Assembly: GCA_023300185.1 (NCBI GenBank)
Contig: CP097092.1
Span: forward strand, 186,001 to 250,000
Length of the DNA stretch: 64,000 nucleotides
Source: Lancefieldella parvula
GTDB taxonomy: Bacteria > Actinomycetota > Coriobacteriia > Coriobacteriales > Atopobiaceae
Reading direction: 5' to 3'
The notes under the pieces were generated by a model, which saw only the letters and a list, made by a program, of their open reading frames with translations, had not been told where the DNA came from and did not search any database. A program made the position numbers and the translations under genes. Of the stretch, positions 17,770-25,646 are shown one piece after another (within the stretch, counting starts at the first letter, position 1; each line of letters begins with the position of its first letter).

Positions 17770-18984
17770 ATGGGACGTTTTACTAATCCACGCGATCTGT
17801 ATTTTGGCGAGGGCGCTCGTCATGAGGTTAAGAACCTCAAGGGTAAGAGGGCAATTATCGTTTCTGGCGGCAGCTCCATGCGTCGCGGCGGCTTCCTTGA
17901 TGACATCGAGAATGACCTCAAGTCCGCAGGTTTTGAGGTTGCTCACATTGAGGGTGTCGAGTCCGATCCTTCCGTCGAGACTGTTATGAGCGGCGCTGCT
18001 AAGATGAGCGAGTTCCAGCCAGACTGGATCATTGCTATCGGCGGCGGCTCCCCAATCGACGCAGCTAAGGCTATGTGGATCAAGTACGAGTACCCAGAGA
18101 CCACTTTTGAGGACATGTGCAAGGTCTTTGGCCTTCCTGAGCTCCGCACCAAGGCTCACTTCTGCGCAATTTCTTCTACTTCCGGTACCGCAACTGAGGT
18201 AACCGCATTCTCCATCATTACCGATTACCAGAAGGGCGTTAAGTACCCAATCGCTGACTTCCAGATTACCCCTGACGTCGCAATTGTTGACCCTGAGCTC
18301 ACTTACGGCATGCCTGTTAAGCTTGTTGCTCACACTGGTATGGACGCACTGACTCACGCTATCGAGGCATACGTTTCTACCGTTGCTTCCATGTACACCG
18401 ACGGCGACGCTCTGCACGCAATCCGCGAGATTGTCGAGTGGCTGCCAAAGTCCTACAAAGGCGACAAAGAGGCACGTCAGCACATGCATGATGCACAGTG
18501 CATTGCTGGTATTGCATTCTCCTCTGGCCTTCTGGGCATCGTTCACTCCATGGCTCACAAGACCGGCGCTGCATTCTCCGGTGGTCACATCATCCACGGT
18601 TGCGCAAACGCTATGTACCTGGGCAAAGTCATCCAGTTCAACGCTCGCGACGAGCGCGCAAAGACTCGCTATGCATTCATTGCTAAGGAGATCCTGCACC
18701 TCGAGGGCAACACTGAGGACGAGCTGGTAGAGGCACTTGTTCAGAAGATTCGCGACATCAACGACGCTCTTAACATCCCACAGGGCATCAAGAACTACGG
18801 CGAGGGCGGAACCAAGTCCGAGACCTCCATCATCGACGAGAAGGAGTTCTTCGAGAAGGCTCCAGAGGTTGCTCGCCTTGCTATCGAGGACGCTTGCACC
18901 CTCTCCAACCCACGCAAGCCTACCCAGGAGGAGATGGAGCAGCTGCTTAAGTGCGTCTACTTCGACCTTCCTGTCGAGTTCTAA
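17770..18984 (+). CDS. Iron-containing alcohol dehydrogenase
   Basis: The 404-residue cytosolic enzyme belongs to the group III (Fe-dependent) alcohol dehydrogenases, which interconvert aldehydes and alcohols with NAD(P)H during fermentation. Visible motifs: AIGGGSPIDAAKAMW (nucleotide binding, near residue 95), STSGTATEVTAFS (near 135), and the metal-site segments GMDALTHAIEAYVS (near 190) and HSMAHKTGAAFSGGHIIHG (about 260-278), which supply the Asp and three His ligands. Codon use is highly biased (AAG, GAG, CGC), indicating strong expression. AAGGAGAGG precedes the ATG and a strong terminator follows, so it is probably a single-gene transcript. The butanol/NADPH preference is not visible. 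Confidence 0.93.
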   Translation: MGRFTNPRDLYFGEGARHEVKNLKGKRAIIVSGGSSMRRGGFLDDIENDLKSAGFEVAHIEGVESDPSVETVMSGAAKMSEFQPDWIIAIGGGSPIDAAKAMWIKYEYPETTFEDMCKVFGLPELRTKAHFCAISSTSGTATEVTAFSIITDYQKGVKYPIADFQITPDVAIVDPELTYGMPVKLVAHTGMDALTHAIEAYVSTVASMYTDGDALHAIREIVEWLPKSYKGDKEARQHMHDAQCIAGIAFSSGLLGIVHSMAHKTGAAFSGGHIIHGCANAMYLGKVIQFNARDERAKTRYAFIAKEILHLEGNTEDELVEALVQKIRDINDALNIPQGIKNYGEGGTKSETSIIDEKEFFEKAPEVARLAIEDACTLSNPRKPTQEEMEQLLKCVYFDLPVEF

Positions 18985-19011
18985 GATCTAGCTTAGACAC
19001 TTAGCTTCGCT

Positions 19012-19046
19012 AAAAGCCTGGCAGCGTTCCGCTACCAGGCTTTTTT
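19012..19046 (+). terminator. Terminator of the alcohol dehydrogenase gene
   Basis: The stem AAAAGCCTGGCAGCG pairs with CGCTACCAGGCTTTT (one mismatch) around a short TTC loop and runs into T6, 28 bases after the stop. Confidence 0.92.
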
Positions 19047-19070
19047 GTGCGCACCGGCGTGAGCGTAGGC

Positions 19071-19139
19071 GCTGCGACGTGCTGGTAACGTGCGCAGGCG
19101 TGCGCGGATGGGTGCTGCGACGTGCTGGTAACGTGCGCA
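19071..19139. repeat. 26-bp direct repeat pair
   Basis: GCTGCGACGTGCTGGTAACG plus TGCGCA occurs at 19071-19096 and again at 19114-19139 (period 43). It sits in the 574-base gap 18985-19558 between the terminator and family-B repeat. Confidence 0.85.
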
Positions 19140-19183
19140 AAAAGTGCATCGGGATCAAAGAACACCACAATTCACATCAAAGT

Positions 19184-19331
19184 GGTAAAAAATGCGTTTA
19201 GTTGGAAATTTCATTTTTCTGCATACAACGTTTGCCCAGATAAAAGTTTTTGAGGCGGTAAAAAATCGACTTAGTTGGAGATAAATTGGCTAATTTTAAG
19301 TTTTCATTTCCAACTAAACGGGTTTTTTACC
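19184..19331. repeat. Intergenic repeat family B, short diverged copy
   Basis: The ends are GGTAAAAAATGCGTTTAGTT+GG (19184-19205) and its near inverse CCAACTAAACGGGTTTTTTA+CC (19310-19331). A third, direct copy of the arm lies inside at 19257-19278. The same arms frame the elements at 43731-43892 and 48811-48971. AT-rich, non-coding. The rest of the gap to 19558 is AT-rich with no feature I can support. Confidence 0.75.
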
Positions 19332-19558
19332 TTTTTCGGCACATAATTTTGTGCTCAAAAATTACGTATTCATAGAAATGAATTTAATTGCAGAATTATT
19401 CAGAATTTTGAAACCAAGCTAGTGAAATTGCATGCTGAGTCTCTGCGAGGGCGATAGTATGACAAATTTTGCACAGATTTCCTGTGTGATTTCAAATCGG
19501 TCAGATTACTTGCGCTATTTCCGGGTATTGAATTCATACTTTTTCGCGAAGGAGTGCT

Positions 19559-20587
19559 ATGGATTACTGTCTTTCGTACTTTTCAGCGTTTAATTTATTG
19601 ATGAGTTCCTCTAGGCCATTTGATTCGTCCGCGGCAGCAAATGGTATGGTCAGAACGCCACTTGTTCCCGAGTCTACACCTGGTGCAGCCATGGAACGAG
19701 AGCTTGCCGTTTACTATGGACATCTGCCGGAGATACAAGGCGTGCGTCTTCATCAGGAGCCTAATAGCAAGGTTGACCTGCTAATTCGTGATCTGAATTC
19801 CGCGTCTACAAGAGAAAATGTCGCGCTTCATATCTGTAATTCGAAGGTTCCGCCATCGTCACTCCTGCCTATAAGTGCTGACTTAAAGGGATTTGTTACT
19901 TCCCCAGAATTCACTTATTTACAGATTGCTTCAAAGCTTGATTTCATCGGAACAATTCTTGCAGGTAGTGCGCTGTGCTCCGATTATTTTTTGAACCAGG
20001 ATGGCCATGGTGGAGTTTCGCAACGCCAAAATGGCCCTCTGACAAATCGCGCTGCAATTGCAAAGTTTCTATCCACGCAAGGAAGAAAGCGCGGCATCAT
20101 CCCAGCTAAACGAGCGCTTCAGCACATCGTAGAGAAAGCTCGGTCGCCCCGAGAAGCTTCGCTTGCACTCCTCCTGTGCCTTCCGTATAACCTTGGTGGA
20201 TTTAATCTAGGAACTGTCGAGCTCAATAGGCCAATCGAGCTAGAAAATCGATATGGCGAGAAAATCACTCGAATTCCTGACTTAACCATTCAGCTCAAGG
20301 ACAAAAGAAAGAAGCAGGCTACGGTGCTGCTAGATTATGATCCAGCGGTAACGCATGCTGGCGGCCAAAGAGTCATGCGAGACTTGGACAGAGAAAATGA
20401 GCTGGTAACGGGCGTGCAATGTCCACATTTTTCGGTTTCTGGAGAGATGTTAAAAAGTTTCTCAAGCGTTCAAGGTTTGGTCCGTCAGATTCGCGAGTCT
20501 ACAGGAATAGTCGCACGTGACACAACTATTTCTGATCTTGAAGATCGTCAGCGAGCACTGTGGACACGGCTATTCAAAACCAGGTAG
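19559..20587 (+). CDS. Unrecognised protein with a nuclease-like C-terminal region
   Basis: The 342-residue protein has no signal peptide and no certain family. The middle (FVTSPEFTYLQIASKLDF, near residue 110) and C-terminal half (SPREASLALLLCLPYNLGGF, IPDLTIQL, VLLDYDPAVTHAGGQRVMRD) resemble proteins in related Coriobacteriia with an acidic E...D...(D/E)-x-D pattern reminiscent of PD-(D/E)XK or Vsr-type nucleases. The lysine of that motif is not evident, so activity is doubtful. Codon use is less biased than its neighbours and it follows a repeat-rich AT-rich gap, hinting at acquisition, perhaps for defence. AAGGAG precedes the ATG. Function is open. Confidence 0.5.
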   Translation: MDYCLSYFSAFNLLMSSSRPFDSSAAANGMVRTPLVPESTPGAAMERELAVYYGHLPEIQGVRLHQEPNSKVDLLIRDLNSASTRENVALHICNSKVPPSSLLPISADLKGFVTSPEFTYLQIASKLDFIGTILAGSALCSDYFLNQDGHGGVSQRQNGPLTNRAAIAKFLSTQGRKRGIIPAKRALQHIVEKARSPREASLALLLCLPYNLGGFNLGTVELNRPIELENRYGEKITRIPDLTIQLKDKRKKQATVLLDYDPAVTHAGGQRVMRDLDRENELVTGVQCPHFSVSGEMLKSFSSVQGLVRQIRESTGIVARDTTISDLEDRQRALWTRLFKTR

Positions 20588-20678
20588 CAAAACCAGCTGA
20601 CACATCTTTTATGCGCCGCTTGCCGTACAATAGATGGGCACAAACCGCTCATAATCGCACAGTCAGAAGGAGAAAATC

Positions 20679-21320
20679 GTGGAAGTCAACGGCCTTATCG
20701 ATCATACAAATTTGAAGCAAAACGCAACCGCTGAAGACATCAAGAAACTTTGCGCCGAGGCAAAGCAGTACAAGTTTGCGACCGTCGCCATCAATTCTTG
20801 CTGGGTTTCCCTGGCTCACGCCGAGCTCGAGGGCTCTGGAGTTGGCATTACTTCCTGCATCGGTTTCCCTCTGGGCGCCGCTTCAACTGCAGCTAAGGTT
20901 GCCGAGGCCAAGCAGAGCGTCGCCGACGGCACTACCGAGATTGACATGGTCATCAACGGTGGTCACCTGGTCGCTGGTGACGACGACTACGTTATCGCTG
21001 ATATCAAGGCTGTTGTTGAGGCCGCTGGTTCCGTGCCCGTTAAGGTAATCCTGGAGTGCTGTCTGCTTGATGACGAGCAGATCGTTCGTGCTTGCAAGGA
21101 TTGCATGGCTGCTGGAGCTGCGTTTGTCAAGACAAGCACCGGCTTTAGCACCGGCGGCGCAACTGTTCACGACGTTGCCCTGATGAAGCAGACTGTCGGC
21201 GACACTTGCAAGGTCAAGGCTGCTGGCGGCATCCACAATAAGGCTGACGCTGAGGCAATGGTTGCAGCGGGCGCTGATCGCCTGGGCTGCTCCAGCGGAA
21301 TCGCTATCGTCACCGAGTAG
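20679..21320 (+). CDS. deoC: Deoxyribose-phosphate aldolase
   Basis: DeoC cleaves 2-deoxyribose-5-phosphate to acetaldehyde and glyceraldehyde-3-phosphate, the last step of deoxynucleoside catabolism. The 213-residue class I aldolase has the Schiff-base lysine in FVKTSTGFSTGGAT (K151), the catalytic-region aspartate in EIDMVIN (D89) and lysine K180 in VKAAGGI. The GTG start follows AGAAGGAG. It is separate from the other deo genes, which lie 7 kb downstream. Acetaldehyde made here could be reduced by the nearby alcohol dehydrogenase (inference). Highly biased codon use. Confidence 0.96.
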   Translation: MEVNGLIDHTNLKQNATAEDIKKLCAEAKQYKFATVAINSCWVSLAHAELEGSGVGITSCIGFPLGAASTAAKVAEAKQSVADGTTEIDMVINGGHLVAGDDDYVIADIKAVVEAAGSVPVKVILECCLLDDEQIVRACKDCMAAGAAFVKTSTGFSTGGATVHDVALMKQTVGDTCKVKAAGGIHNKADAEAMVAAGADRLGCSSGIAIVTE

Positions 21321-21370
21321 CTTGCTGAGCTTGAGTTTGCTGGACCGACACTCCGTTGATAAGTAAATGA

Positions 21371-21410
21371 GAACGACCTCGTAGCATGTGCTACGAGGTC
21401 GTTCTTTGTT
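21371..21410 (+). terminator. Terminator of deoC
   Basis: A perfect 16-bp stem, GAACGACCTCGTAGCA at 21371-21386 with its complement at 21389-21404, is followed by TTTGTT. It may also end the convergent yjjI-yjjW transcript. Confidence 0.93.
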
Positions 21411-21444
21411 GTGGAATAGTGGGGTGACGAGAAAACCGTGCGAG

Positions 21445-21584
21445 CTGCGGCTTGCACCACCCGGATGCCGTGCGCTGCTGGTATTGCGGTTCACACCGCG
21501 TCTGCTGCGGCTTGCACCACCCGGATGCCGTGCGCTGCTGGTATCGCGGTTCACGCCGCGTCTGCTGCGGCTGGTATCGCGCAC
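21445..21584. repeat. 60-bp tandem repeat between convergent genes
   Basis: Two full copies with two or three differences (21445-21504, 21505-21564) and a partial third of a 60-base unit starting CTGCGGCTTGCACCACCCGG. The period is 20 codons, but the frame across it runs into the antisense of yjjW, so it is taken as non-coding. Confidence 0.85.
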
Positions 21585-21596
21585 CCGCCGCACCAA

Positions 21597-22541
21597 CTAA
21601 CTGACGACAACCTTGCCAAAGCCCAGACTGCGGGCCTGCGACTCAATCGCTTGCATGCGCTCGTCGCTTGGAGAAGGGGATTTCTCCATCGGACCGCGGA
21701 CGCCAAAGCGCCTGAACTTCATGAGACGAATGCGCGTCTGACCGACCTTCTCGCCAAGGGTTGTGGCGATGCCGTCAACTGCGTCTTCAGCGTCGTTCCA
21801 GCCTTCGGTCACGATGACGCGAACCTCTTCTAGCTTGTTTTGCTCGGCCAAAAACGCAAGGTTTTTGCGGACCGTGACGCCATTCTCGCCGGTCAGGTGC
21901 TCAAACCACTGATCGTCCCAAGCCTTGACGTCAAGCATGACGCCGCTTGAGAGATCCAGCAGGTCGCGGTACTCGGTGAAGTCGATGGTGCCGTTTGAGT
22001 CGATGAGGCAGCTCAGACCAGCTGCGTTGCAGTAGGTGAAAAGCTCGTAGAGGAAGTCGGGACGGAGCATGCATTCGCCGCCTGAGGTGGTGATTCCACG
22101 GATGAATGGCATGTTGGAAATACAACGGTCGGCCACCTCGCGTGCGCTGAGCAGCTCAATCTTTGGCGTGGATTTGTGCTGACACACCTTGATGCAGTTG
22201 TCGCAGTTGATGCAAATGGAGTTGTCCCACACAACCTTGCCGTCAGCCACGGACAGGGCGTGAGCTGGGCATGGTTTGACGCACGCCTGGCAGGAGATGC
22301 ATTCCACCTGGGTCTCGGGGTTGTGGCAGTAGGCGCAGCGAATGTTGCAGCCCTGCAGGAAAACGGCAGTTCGGCTTCCTGGACCATCTACCAGCGAGAA
22401 GGGGATGATTTTGTTGACAGGAGCAACACACCCGGTTGGATGTGCTGCTCCTGAATTGCTGGTCGCGTCGCTCGTTGCCGCAGGGCGCGGTGTCGCAGCA
22501 CACGTTGCTCCCAAAGTTGTTTCTGTTGCAGTGAAGGTCAC
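21597..22541 (-). CDS. yjjW: YjjW-type glycyl-radical enzyme activase
   Basis: This radical-SAM protein should install the glycyl radical on the enzyme encoded just upstream. The SAM-cluster motif C-x3-C-x2-C is C65/C69/C72 (GCNIRCAYC). Two further four-cysteine groups, C81/84/87/91 and C110/113/116/120, form a ferredoxin-like insert typical of activases larger than PflA. GGECMLRPDFLYELF follows at about 155. The first 42 residues are low-complexity (alanine, threonine, proline); family members usually begin near VNKIIPFSLVDGPG, so the GTG start at 22541 may be too early. Pairing with yjjI and closeness to deoC mirror the yjjI-yjjW-deo arrangement of enterobacteria. Confidence 0.85.
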   Translation of the reverse strand: MTFTATETTLGATCAATPRPAATSDATSNSGAAHPTGCVAPVNKIIPFSLVDGPGSRTAVFLQGCNIRCAYCHNPETQVECISCQACVKPCPAHALSVADGKVVWDNSICINCDNCIKVCQHKSTPKIELLSAREVADRCISNMPFIRGITTSGGECMLRPDFLYELFTYCNAAGLSCLIDSNGTIDFTEYRDLLDLSSGVMLDVKAWDDQWFEHLTGENGVTVRKNLAFLAEQNKLEEVRVIVTEGWNDAEDAVDGIATTLGEKVGQTRIRLMKFRRFGVRGPMEKSPSPSDERMQAIESQARSLGFGKVVVS

Positions 22542-22560
22542 GATTGCGCAGCTCTTCTCG

Positions 22561-24063
22561 CTAGTCGCTCATGCGAACCTTGCGCTCGCCAAGGTGGTTA
22601 GCGGTGAAGTTACCCAGGCCATCGTGAGCGGTGTCCTGAAGGACAACGTCGCCGGACTGGAACTTCTTCATCTCAGAGCGCTTAGCCAGGAAGCCGGTGA
22701 TGCGGACCAGGTCACCCTCGGAGCTGTAGAACGAGAGGTACTTGTCGTCGATGGAGAATGCGGCTTTGACCACGTCAACGACAGCGTCTGGGTTGCGCTC
22801 AGCAGTAGGCTCAGCTGGGAAGATGTCGGAGACGCCACTGTTGAAGAAGCGGTGCATGCGTGCGCTGTGGCGAATGTGGTCGTAGAGGTTTGCAGGCTCG
22901 TCGCCAACCTTGATGCGGACACCTGGGGTAACGCCCTGCTGGTCGGAGAAGCCAGCCTGTGCGTGCAGGGTGAAGCGACCGCCAAAGACCTCGGAGTAGA
23001 CGGCGTCAAAGCTGTTGACCTGGTCGGCAATCTTGACCATGATCTTGTCGGCCAGCTCGTTTGCCTCATCATCCTTGCCGTAGGTGCGGCTGCTATCAAG
23101 GTGCAGCAGCTCAGCGACGCACTCGCTCATGCCGGCAACGCCAAACATGCCGCAGAAGCGCTCGCGAGAAATGAGGCCTTCCTTAGCCAGGAAGCTGGTC
23201 TCAAAGAAGTTGGAATCTTCAACAATGAAGCGGACGCGCTCGTTCATGAAGTTCAGAACCTCGCCAGTTGCGGTTGGCAGCAGGTTGTTCATGAAGTCGT
23301 CAACGTTGGTTGCAAGCTTTGCGAGGCCAGGGAGAAGCACGCGGCTCAAGGTGTAAGCGCCGCCGCCCATAGGAAGGACGTTGTAGCAGCTTACGACGGT
23401 GTACTCGCCAGGGTAGGTCTCTTTGTGGATGCGGTGGTTAGCAAAAGCAGGGTTGGAGCAGACCATGGTGGTCTTGACTGCCAGGCGCATGAACTCGTCG
23501 GACGTGACCTCTGGATCGTACTTGAGAGTGAAGTTTGGAACGGCGTTCATGAGCTCGCGGTCAACCTCAAGCAGCAGTCTACCTGCGCGAGTGTCCTCAG
23601 GACCAATGTTTGCGTGGCAGTAACCACTAGCAACGGTGCGGTCGATGTGGTTCAGGAAGCGGCGCAGACGAGGCTTAATTTCTGCGTCAGTCATGCCCTC
23701 CAGGAATGGGTCGATAATCTTGTCCAGCTGGCCAACGTAGACAGGGCGGCTGGTGACAGAAGGAACGTTGTCGTAGAGAGCAGCTAAACCCCAGAGCAGG
23801 TCATCAAGGGTCTCTGGCTTGTCAAAGCGTAAAAACTCGGAACCGTTCTGAGCAAATACCTGGTAGTCAGGGCAGATGTAGCGAGGACGGTAAGGAGCGT
23901 TGCCCTCACACATGTCGTCAAGCGCGTGAGCTGCAAAAAGACGATCAAACTCAGCGGTCGTCTTGATAGGATGCTCGGAGTTCTCGGCAGCCTGAGCCAG
24001 GTGCAGAACCTTCTGCTTGTACGAGAGGTTGTCGGAAGTGATGATGTCCATGAACTCGCTCAT
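22561..24063 (-). CDS. yjjI: YjjI-family glycine radical enzyme
   Basis: The 500-residue protein matches the YjjI (DUF3029) family, distant relatives of pyruvate formate-lyase with unknown substrate. I recognise it from its length, from VVSCYNVLPMGGGAYTLSRV (near residue 225, with a candidate active-site cysteine), and from the activase encoded 19 bases downstream. The canonical RVxGY loop is not seen; the C-terminal segment HDGLGNFTANHLGERKVR probably supplies the radical glycine. AAGGAG precedes the ATG. The likely operon is crp-like regulator, yjjI, yjjW. Strong codon bias suggests it is a major anaerobic enzyme. Confidence 0.85.
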   Translation of the reverse strand: MSEFMDIITSDNLSYKQKVLHLAQAAENSEHPIKTTAEFDRLFAAHALDDMCEGNAPYRPRYICPDYQVFAQNGSEFLRFDKPETLDDLLWGLAALYDNVPSVTSRPVYVGQLDKIIDPFLEGMTDAEIKPRLRRFLNHIDRTVASGYCHANIGPEDTRAGRLLLEVDRELMNAVPNFTLKYDPEVTSDEFMRLAVKTTMVCSNPAFANHRIHKETYPGEYTVVSCYNVLPMGGGAYTLSRVLLPGLAKLATNVDDFMNNLLPTATGEVLNFMNERVRFIVEDSNFFETSFLAKEGLISRERFCGMFGVAGMSECVAELLHLDSSRTYGKDDEANELADKIMVKIADQVNSFDAVYSEVFGGRFTLHAQAGFSDQQGVTPGVRIKVGDEPANLYDHIRHSARMHRFFNSGVSDIFPAEPTAERNPDAVVDVVKAAFSIDDKYLSFYSSEGDLVRITGFLAKRSEMKKFQSGDVVLQDTAHDGLGNFTANHLGERKVRMSD

Positions 24064-24206
24064 TAGTGCTCCTTACGTTTATCCTGCAAAAACAGGCTTG
24101 TGATTGCGACGGGTACGTCGGTCGTTCCAAGTTATGGTGCACCGCATTGCGCAACGCTCGGGGCGAGAAGATCGGTCTTGCCCAAGCGTTGTGCCAGGTA
24201 CAGAGG

Positions 24207-24974
24207 TTAGTCCAGAAGGTGGGATTCTCCCTCGTGTTTCATTGCGTCGTCGAGGCGCTGGAACTGCCTCTCGGTAATGACAATCTTGCCGTGCTGAACA
24301 GAAACCATGCCCCTCTCCTTAAGCTCGTCGATGCCGCGGGCAACAGTTTTTGTGCTGGTACCAATCTTGTCTGCCAGCTCTTGCCTGGTCAGACGCACCG
24401 TAAACGGCCACTCAACAACGCCGCGGTGAATCTGATCGCGCGTCAGCTCGCTCAGCATGTACATCAGGCGCTTGGTTCCGCTCCAGGTCAGCAGGCTGCG
24501 CTCGTAGCCGGACTGACGTGTCAGATTCTTGATAATCCAGCGTGAGCGGGTGAGAAGTGCTTCAGGGTCCGAACGAATCCACTGCAGGTAGTCCTCGCGT
24601 GGAACCGAAATAAACTCGCAGCCGGAAGTTGCGGTGAGCGATCCCAGGTAAAACGGGCTCTCGCTGATAACTTCCATCTCACCAAAAGCAACAGGCGCAC
24701 GATACTCGTCAATAACATACGTGCTACCTGCGGAATTATGCGACGTAGTGCGCACGGTACCGCGGCACAGAATGTACACGTTATCAACGCGGTCCAGCAT
24801 GTGGACAAGGGTCTGTCCGGAATTAAGACGAATCTGCCTACAATGAGAAAGACGATTAGCGGGAACGCGAGAAGCCCATTTGATGATCTTCTTGCGAACG
24901 TCGGAGTCAAGACTGTCAAGGTAGGTTAGAACGTTCACACGAGACCTCGCTGTTCTTGCTTCGTAAGTCCTCAT
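24207..24974 (-). CDS. Crp/Fnr family transcriptional regulator
   Basis: The N-terminal cyclic-nucleotide-binding-like beta-barrel (about 45-150, FGEMEVISESPFYLGSLTA) is followed by a winged HTH with LTRQELADKIGTSTKTVARGIDELKERGMV (about 200-228). The Fnr iron-sulphur cysteine cluster is absent, so oxygen sensing of that kind is unlikely. It lies directly upstream of yjjI on the same strand and probably controls it. GTG at 24938 has the better ribosome site (GAGGT) and may be the true start, giving 243 residues. A TTCTCGCC-type motif lies in the gap before yjjI. Confidence 0.85.
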   Translation of the reverse strand: MRTYEARTARSRVNVLTYLDSLDSDVRKKIIKWASRVPANRLSHCRQIRLNSGQTLVHMLDRVDNVYILCRGTVRTTSHNSAGSTYVIDEYRAPVAFGEMEVISESPFYLGSLTATSGCEFISVPREDYLQWIRSDPEALLTRSRWIIKNLTRQSGYERSLLTWSGTKRLMYMLSELTRDQIHRGVVEWPFTVRLTRQELADKIGTSTKTVARGIDELKERGMVSVQHGKIVITERQFQRLDDAMKHEGESHLLD

Positions 24975-25154
24975 TACAGGACAGTTTTGGCTTAAGTTTG
25001 AGTAATTGTACCTGCTCCCTAAAATAAAAATAAGGACTTTTGTCCACTTTTTGAGACAATTTTCTTGAACGGTATCGGGCTGCGATTAGGTTGCGATTAG
25101 GTTGCGGCCAACCAGTGGCCAACCAGCGGTCAGCCCGCGGTTAGCTTGCGGTCA

Positions 25155-25568
25155 AGCTGCTGCAAGACATAAAAAGCCCCCACATCAAATGAACTGCCTC
25201 CCATTTCTTGGACACGAGAAATAGAAAGCAGTTCAAAACACACCTAAGTCGGATAATCTGTCAAAAAGACGTATACATGACGCAGAAATTGCCACAAACA
25301 TGCAGATTATCGTCATTAGGTGTGTAAAATGCCCGCATCTGAGCAGATTATCCGACTTAGGTGTGTTCCGTAGATACGAAATTTACCTATAGTTAAATCT
25401 TTTATATGACGTTATTCATTTTCTAGCATATTAGATGAGGTTTATGCATAAAGATGCATATCAGGTAGTGCGACCGCCTAGCTGCCTGCTATCTTGATTA
25501 AGAACATGTCGATTCTTCAGCAGAACCTACCAAAGCTGCTGCAAGACAGAAAAAGCCCCCACGTCAAA
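25155..25568. repeat. 35-bp direct repeats (terminator half-copies) flanking repeat family C
   Basis: AGCTGCTGCAAGACAnAAAA+AGCCCCCAC occurs at 25155-25189 and 25534-25568 with two mismatches, 379 bases apart. The right copy is part of the psuG terminator; the left is an orphan half. The layout looks like an insertion or duplication bounded by direct repeats. Confidence 0.7.
25238..25366. repeat. Repeat family C: 23-bp inverted repeats
   Basis: ACACACCTAAGTCGGATAAT+CTG (25238-25260) is exactly inverted at 25344-25366, and a three-mismatch inverted copy lies at 25303-25325. No ORF. It sits in the 670-base gap 24975-25646, whose remaining parts (degenerate GGTTGCG-type words near 25080-25150, AT-rich 25370-25490) show nothing else I can support. 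Confidence 0.85.
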
Positions 25569-25580
25569 CGACGTAGGGGC
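25546..25580 (-). terminator. Terminator of psuG
   Basis: On the minus strand GCCCCTACGTC pairs with GACGTGGGGGC (one mismatch, loop GTTT) and runs into T5, about 65 bases after the psuG stop. Confidence 0.88.
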
Positions 25581-25646
25581 CAAAAGAAATGCGGTGCTTA
25601 CGCGGCACTTTTACGCGCGCTTGCACGTTTGGGCACGTGCGAGCAC

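Noticed and set aside
17755..18699. A 314-codon minus-strand frame
   Set aside because: Antisense to the alcohol dehydrogenase, whose metal-site motifs are intact.
21438..21833. Alanine/threonine repeat protein of about 130 residues
   Set aside because: The frame crosses a non-coding tandem repeat and then runs antisense through yjjW; no ribosome site.
22342..23787. A 481-codon open frame on the plus strand
   Set aside because: It is antisense to yjjW/yjjI, whose protein motifs are clear, and its composition is that of a reversed gene.
24207..24974. Oxygen-sensing Fnr
   Set aside because: The N-terminal cysteine cluster needed for the Fe4S4 sensor is missing; only Crp/Fnr family membership is supported.
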